Source of the DNA: Chitinophagales bacterium
GTDB lineage: Bacteria > Bacteroidota > Bacteroidia > Chitinophagales > JADIYW01
Direction of reading: 5' to 3'
Assembly (NCBI GenBank): GCA_020636545.1
Contig: JACJXS010000008.1
Span: forward strand, 186,001-250,000
DNA length: 64,000 bases
Shown here: piece by piece, positions 60,549 through 64,000 of the stretch
Position numbering within the stretch: the first letter of the stretch is position 1
Layout of the letters: the number at the start of each line of letters is the position of its first letter
Program-made: the position numbers and the translations under genes
Notes under the pieces: model-generated
Databases searched by the model: none
What the model was told of the DNA's origin: nothing
Seen by the model: only the letters and a program-made list of their open reading frames with translations

Positions 60549-60985
60549 TCTTTATGTAATATCCACGTAACCACACCCCAAAAAATATCGTCAGTATTCA
60601 CTAAATAAGGTTTTAAATTACTATTTGCGGGTAGTAAATAAACCAATCCATCTTTCATTAATAATCTTTTTACTGTCCAACCTTGTTCTTGTGCAATCCA
60701 TACAATAACTTTTTTTCCATCTTGTAGCGGCAGAGATTTATCGACAATTACAATATCTCCATCTTGCAATCTTTCATCTTTCATACTATCTCCATTTACA
60801 CGACAAAGAAATGTGCTTGATGGTCGTGTAATGAGCAATGGCTGCAAATCAATCCATTCAATTACAACATCACTAAACAATCCTGTAAAAGTGGCATTTA
60901 ATCCATTTTCAGCAAAAGGTACAAGCAATTGTCGTTCTGCATCTATCTGAAAAAAGCTAAATATAGATTTCTTGTTGGATTGCAT
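60545..60985 (-). CDS. umuD: UmuD-like LexA-fold autoprotease subunit
   Basis: 146 residues. The serine-lysine peptidase core is visible: RVNGDSMKDERLQDGDIVIVD with the catalytic Ser, and GWTVKRLL with the catalytic Lys. It forms pol V with UmuC after self-cleavage. The canonical AG or CG cleavage dipeptide is not evident in the first 45 residues, so the processing site may differ. The N-terminus up to residue 45 is longer than a bare S24 domain, in line with UmuD. Confidence 0.88.
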   Translation of the reverse strand: MQSNKKSIFSFFQIDAERQLLVPFAENGLNATFTGLFSDVVIEWIDLQPLLITRPSSTFLCRVNGDSMKDERLQDGDIVIVDKSLPLQDGKKVIVWIAQEQGWTVKRLLMKDGLVYLLPANSNLKPYLVNTDDIFWGVVTWILHKE

Positions 60986-61481
60986 ATTCTCAAATATAAA
61001 CGAATTTATGGAGCTTCAGATGTTAATTTTTAGAGTGGAATGTTAATGCTTTAATCCTGTGATTGTTAGAAATTAGAATAAGTTGCTTATTTTTTTATTC
61101 ACTAGATATTTTTGCTGAATTGGATAAGGAAATGTTTGTTTTTGCTTTATTGGGTATAATTGGTTATGATGCTAACCTTTTCTTTCTAATCAAACTATTA
61201 AAGTATTTCGAAAGAATAGAATATAGTACTATTGAACCCGAATTATGCAATAGATATTCTATTACAATCGAAAACGCCTGCAAAATATAACGCTACGCTA
61301 ACTTTTGTTCATTCACCATAGAGGGTTGCTATGTTTCAATCGCAAAAGTTAATATTTTATTGGTTTTTTCACTTTCATAACAAATCCTATTGCATAATTC
61401 GGGTTGGAATCATAAATCTATGGATATTCTAACTTGAATATAAAATAATATTGTATATTGTACGGAATAAATTAAAGCTTT
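60986..61481. other. Intergenic region with a MITE-like element
   Basis: No gene is supported here; a 75-codon ORF (61063-61290) crosses one inverted repeat and has no recognisable domain. The main feature is the inverted-repeat element at 61235-61405. I see no other convincing feature, only AT-rich spacer. Confidence 0.6.
61235..61405. repeat. MITE-like element with 19-bp perfect inverted ends
   Basis: AACCCGAATTATGCAATAG (61235-61253) is the exact reverse complement of 61387-61405, with 133 bp between. A shorter inner pair (AACTTTTG at 61301-61308, CAAAAGTT at 61343-61350) suggests further folding. Target-site duplication is not evident. No transposase is encoded; it is probably mobilised in trans or is a folded RNA. 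Confidence 0.7.
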
Positions 61482-62294
61482 ATGGCAAATACATTTTTCG
61501 ATAAATATGGCTCTTGGGCTGTGATTACTGGAGCTTCGAGTGGAATTGGTGCAGAATATGCTAAACAAATTGCTACTAAAGGATTGAATATTGTTTTGGT
61601 TGCAAGAAGGAAAGCAAGAATGGAAGCATTAGCATCAGAATTAGAGCAAAATTTTAAGATTCAAACCAAAATTATTGAGTGCGATGTTGCAATTGATGGT
61701 TTCCATGATATTATTTTGAATGCTGTTAAAGATTTAGATATTGGCTTACTAATCAATAACGCTGGTATAAATTGTGAAGGACAGTTTTTTAGAGGCGACT
61801 TGGCTCGTAATACACAAATGATTCAAGTGAATGTAAAAGCACCTTTTGTTTTAGCTTATGAATTTGCTAAGAAATTTGTTGAAAAAGGAAAGGGAGGAAT
61901 TATTTTTACATCTTCTATTAGTGCATTTAATGCTCACCCATATCTAACACATTATGCTGCTACAAAAGCTTACATTTTGTCTTTGGCAGAAGGTATGAAT
62001 TATGAATTTAAAGATAAAAACATTGATATTTTGGCACTTTGCCCTGGAATGACTAAGTCAGAAATGACAAAAGGCATGAAAGATAGCTTGATATTAATGG
62101 AAGTTCAGCCTGTTGTGGAAACAGCATTAGCCACATTAGGAAATTCTGCTGTTGTCGTTCCCGGATTTATTAATAAATTCCAAACTTTTGTAAATAGCAG
62201 AGTTTTAGGTAGAATTTCGGCTCGAAATTTCTCAGGTGCTTTATTAGAAAGAGTATTACCAGGTGTAAAATCTAAAAAAGGAAAAAGTAAATGA
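61482..62294 (+). CDS. Short-chain dehydrogenase/reductase
   Basis: 270 residues. Rossmann fold with TGASSGIGAEYAKQI (residues about 17-31), NNAGIN near residue 93, SSIS near 145 and the catalytic pair in HYAATKAY (Tyr and Lys). NAD(P)-dependent oxidoreductase; substrate unknown. It overlaps tpiA by 4 bp (ATGA), so the genes are co-transcribed. The C-terminal basic tail (VKSKKGKSK) is unusual but not disruptive. Confidence 0.88.
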   Translation: MANTFFDKYGSWAVITGASSGIGAEYAKQIATKGLNIVLVARRKARMEALASELEQNFKIQTKIIECDVAIDGFHDIILNAVKDLDIGLLINNAGINCEGQFFRGDLARNTQMIQVNVKAPFVLAYEFAKKFVEKGKGGIIFTSSISAFNAHPYLTHYAATKAYILSLAEGMNYEFKDKNIDILALCPGMTKSEMTKGMKDSLILMEVQPVVETALATLGNSAVVVPGFINKFQTFVNSRVLGRISARNFSGALLERVLPGVKSKKGKSK

Positions 62295-63055
62295 GAAAAA
62301 AGATAATTGCAGGCAATTGGAAAATGCATCTTAATAAAGCTGAAGCCATTGAATTGGTTGAATCGGTGTTGGTTGGTTCTAAAGATTTAGATCTAGATGA
62401 AAATAAAATAGTCGTTTTCTCACCATCTTTTGTTTATTTGGATACGATTGTAAGTAAAATTGCTTCTTTGTCAAATGTATTTGTTGCAGCTCAAAATTGT
62501 AGTGAATATGAGCAAGGTGCATATACAGGAGAAGTTGCTGCGAAGATGTTACAAAATGTAGGTGTACAATTTGTCATAGTTGGACATTCAGAACGCAGAC
62601 AATATTTTAATGAAACCAATATAGTTTTACATCAAAAAATGAAACAAGCATTTGTACATAAATTGCAACCAATTTTTTGTTGTGGAGAGCCTTTGGAAAT
62701 TAGAGAAAATCAAGAACATTTCCTTTTTATCCAACAACAATTAGAAAATTGTTTGTTTCTACTTTCAGAAGAAGAATTATTGCAAACTGTAATTGCTTAC
62801 GAACCAATTTGGGCAATTGGAACAGGAAAAACAGCCACACCAGAACAAGCACAAGAAGTACATCATTTTATAAGAAAATGTATTGCCGAAAATTACAATG
62901 CAACAATAGCAGACCAGATTAGTATATTATATGGTGGCAGTGTAAATGCACAAAATGCAGCACAATTATTCTCTCAAGCAGATATTGATGGTGGTTTGGT
63001 TGGTGGAGCATCTCTTAAAGCTCAAGATTTTAGGACGATTATTTTATCTATTTAA
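62291..63055 (+). CDS. tpiA: Triose-phosphate isomerase
   Basis: 254 residues. A TIM barrel converting DHAP and glyceraldehyde-3-phosphate. GNWKMHLNKAEA carries the catalytic Lys, VGHSERRQYF the catalytic His, and YEPIWAIGTGKTATPEQA the catalytic Glu and mobile loop. The phosphate site YGGSVNAQNAAQL and GGLVGGASL are present. It is translationally coupled to the SDR gene and ends in a 4-bp overlap with convergent recO. Confidence 0.97.
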   Translation: MRKKIIAGNWKMHLNKAEAIELVESVLVGSKDLDLDENKIVVFSPSFVYLDTIVSKIASLSNVFVAAQNCSEYEQGAYTGEVAAKMLQNVGVQFVIVGHSERRQYFNETNIVLHQKMKQAFVHKLQPIFCCGEPLEIRENQEHFLFIQQQLENCLFLLSEEELLQTVIAYEPIWAIGTGKTATPEQAQEVHHFIRKCIAENYNATIADQISILYGGSVNAQNAAQLFSQADIDGGLVGGASLKAQDFRTIILSI

Positions 63056-63768
63056 TGTAATACCTCGTGTAAGATTTTTGGAGTTTGCATAGTTCTAAAT
63101 TCAGGAATATGGAAACGATAATAATTCAACCAAATTTCTAATAAAGCTTGTTGTTCATTGGCAGTTATTTCATGAATAATTTGCTCATTTAGACAATGAA
63201 TATAATCAAAAAAAAGTTTAGACGTTCGAGTATCTAAACAAAGTTGAGGAATATAATCTTGTTCAAAACTCCCTTTTTCTAAATTAAAATAGGAATTTAT
63301 AAATTGATTTCCAATGAAAGGCTCAAAGCCTAAAAATTGTGAAAGTTCATATAGGAGAGTTAAAGGATATTCTTTTATTTTATGTTCTTCATTATCTAAT
63401 TTTAAAATAAAATCTTTGATATAAAAAAAGATTTCTTTATTAGGATGATGTTCACGTAAAACATTCAATAATAATTCAACAATAAATAAAACAATACTTT
63501 GTTTACCGATGTTTTGAGCAATGCTTTGATAGTTATAAGCAACTGCATAATCTTTAACCTGAAATAGTTGTTTATTTTCTCTGTAGTAAATATTCAATTC
63601 CAAAATATATCCAGGTTGAAATAAACCAGCATTATTTTTTTTGCCATTTCTGATGCCTTTTAAAATTACAGGAATACAACCAAATTTTTCAGAAAATAGT
63701 TTAACAATCAAACTACTTTCGCCATATTTTGTGGCTTTTAGAACAATAACTTCAGTTTTTTCTAGCAC
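63052..63768 (-). CDS. recO: DNA repair protein RecO
   Basis: 238 residues. An OB-fold N-terminus (EVIVLKATKYGESSLIVKLFSEKFG) precedes the helical C-terminal domain; the expected zinc-binding cysteines are mostly absent, as is usual in Bacteroidota RecO. It anneals ssDNA and helps RecA loading in recombinational repair. The partial thioredoxin-like gene upstream on the same strand is 3 bp away and is probably co-transcribed. Confidence 0.85.
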   Translation of the reverse strand: MLEKTEVIVLKATKYGESSLIVKLFSEKFGCIPVILKGIRNGKKNNAGLFQPGYILELNIYYRENKQLFQVKDYAVAYNYQSIAQNIGKQSIVLFIVELLLNVLREHHPNKEIFFYIKDFILKLDNEEHKIKEYPLTLLYELSQFLGFEPFIGNQFINSYFNLEKGSFEQDYIPQLCLDTRTSKLFFDYIHCLNEQIIHEITANEQQALLEIWLNYYRFHIPEFRTMQTPKILHEVLH

Positions 63769-63771
63769 AAA

Positions 63772-64000
63772 TTAAACTTCTGGTTTCCATTTAATATTAC
63801 AACCTAAACTTGGGATTTGCTTTTCAGGAATTGGTGTATCATTTAATATGCAATCTAATACATTTCTAATATCTTTTCCATCAGAAATACTATCATTTTT
63901 TGGTCTAGAATCATCTAATTGCCCTCGATATACACATTTTAAATCTTTATCAAAAATTGAAAAATCTGGTGTGCAAGCCGCATGATAGGCTTTTGCAATT
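63772..64000 (-). CDS. Thioredoxin/peroxiredoxin-like protein, C-terminal part, partial
   Basis: The frame is open from the right edge to the stop at 63772-63774. It encodes AKAYHAACTPDFSIFDKDLK, then VYRGQLDDSRPKND and a final SLGCNIKWKPEV. These are the C-terminal motifs of a widespread thioredoxin-fold (AhpC/TSA-related) protein. The N-terminal CxxC or peroxidatic Cys lies outside the window. Confidence 0.8.
   Translation of the reverse strand, partial: IAKAYHAACTPDFSIFDKDLKCVYRGQLDDSRPKNDSISDGKDIRNVLDCILNDTPIPEKQIPSLGCNIKWKPEV

Noticed and set aside
61063..61290. 75-codon ORF upstream of the SDR gene
   Set aside because: It crosses one arm of the inverted-repeat element and has no recognisable domain or start region.

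Overview
The window is AT-rich Bacteroidota DNA, probably a Chitinophagales or Sphingobacteria-like genome. The evidence is promoters of the TTTG-N19-TAnnTTTG type, outer-membrane beta-barrel proteins with a carboxypeptidase-like N-terminal domain, families typical of the phylum, and UmuDC, RecO, TpiA and PurA in ordinary chromosomal settings. Species cannot be named from the sequence alone.

Layout. (1) Chromosome, 1-11.8 kb: the end of an asparagine synthase, two GT-C type membrane glycosyltransferase candidates, purA, a PabB-like chorismate enzyme, a DUF423 protein, a TonB-type outer-membrane protein, a lipoprotein, dcd, ung and tRNA-Arg(TCT). (2) Element 1, 11,837-49,460: an integrated element in the 3' part of tRNA-Arg, bounded by a 46-bp direct repeat. 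Its left end has a secreted nuclease, conserved Bacteroidota mobile-element proteins and about 1.5 kb of structured non-coding DNA. Its core is a 24-kb, one-directional metal-resistance block: CopA ATPase, two CusB-like adaptors, TolC, a CusA pump split into two ORFs, haem-binding, DUF3347 and HYC_CC_PP-type proteins, exported superoxide dismutase, ChrA/ChrB, a ChrB-AraC regulator, CzcB, HupE, an MFS transporter, and a CzcA-TolC fusion. Its right end has a prokaryotic Argonaute, an AbiE toxin-antitoxin pair, a VirE/DUF3987 primase-helicase-like protein, an excisionase-like HTH protein and a tyrosine integrase. No relaxase or conjugation genes are visible. (3) Element 2, 49,461-59,178: a second island in tandem, bounded by the middle repeat and a third 37-bp copy of the tRNA end, with no integrase of its own. 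(4) Chromosome resumes at 59.2 kb: the tRNA's probable original terminator, UmuCD, a MITE-like inverted repeat, an SDR dehydrogenase, tpiA, recO and the end of a thioredoxin-like gene.

How the parts work together. Element 1 looks like an integrative, non-conjugative metal-resistance island with a defence module next to its integration and replication functions. Element 2 looks like a self-contained regulon. It encodes an ECF sigma factor and an overlapping single-TM anti-sigma-like protein, an exported CHAT (caspase-like) protein, an exported M48-type metalloprotease with TPR-like repeats, a membrane-anchored DnaJ protein, two YbjN-like paralogues and two small exported proteins. Four leftward transcription units start downstream of one motif (GGTTACCTTTTT, then GGTATTAAT, with exactly 21 nt between the two starts). 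A fifth copy with the same spacing lies at the sigma-factor start. This ECF/CHAT/M48/DnaJ/YbjN island on an integrase-less, att-bounded segment is the best candidate for an undescribed system; its function is inferred, not shown.
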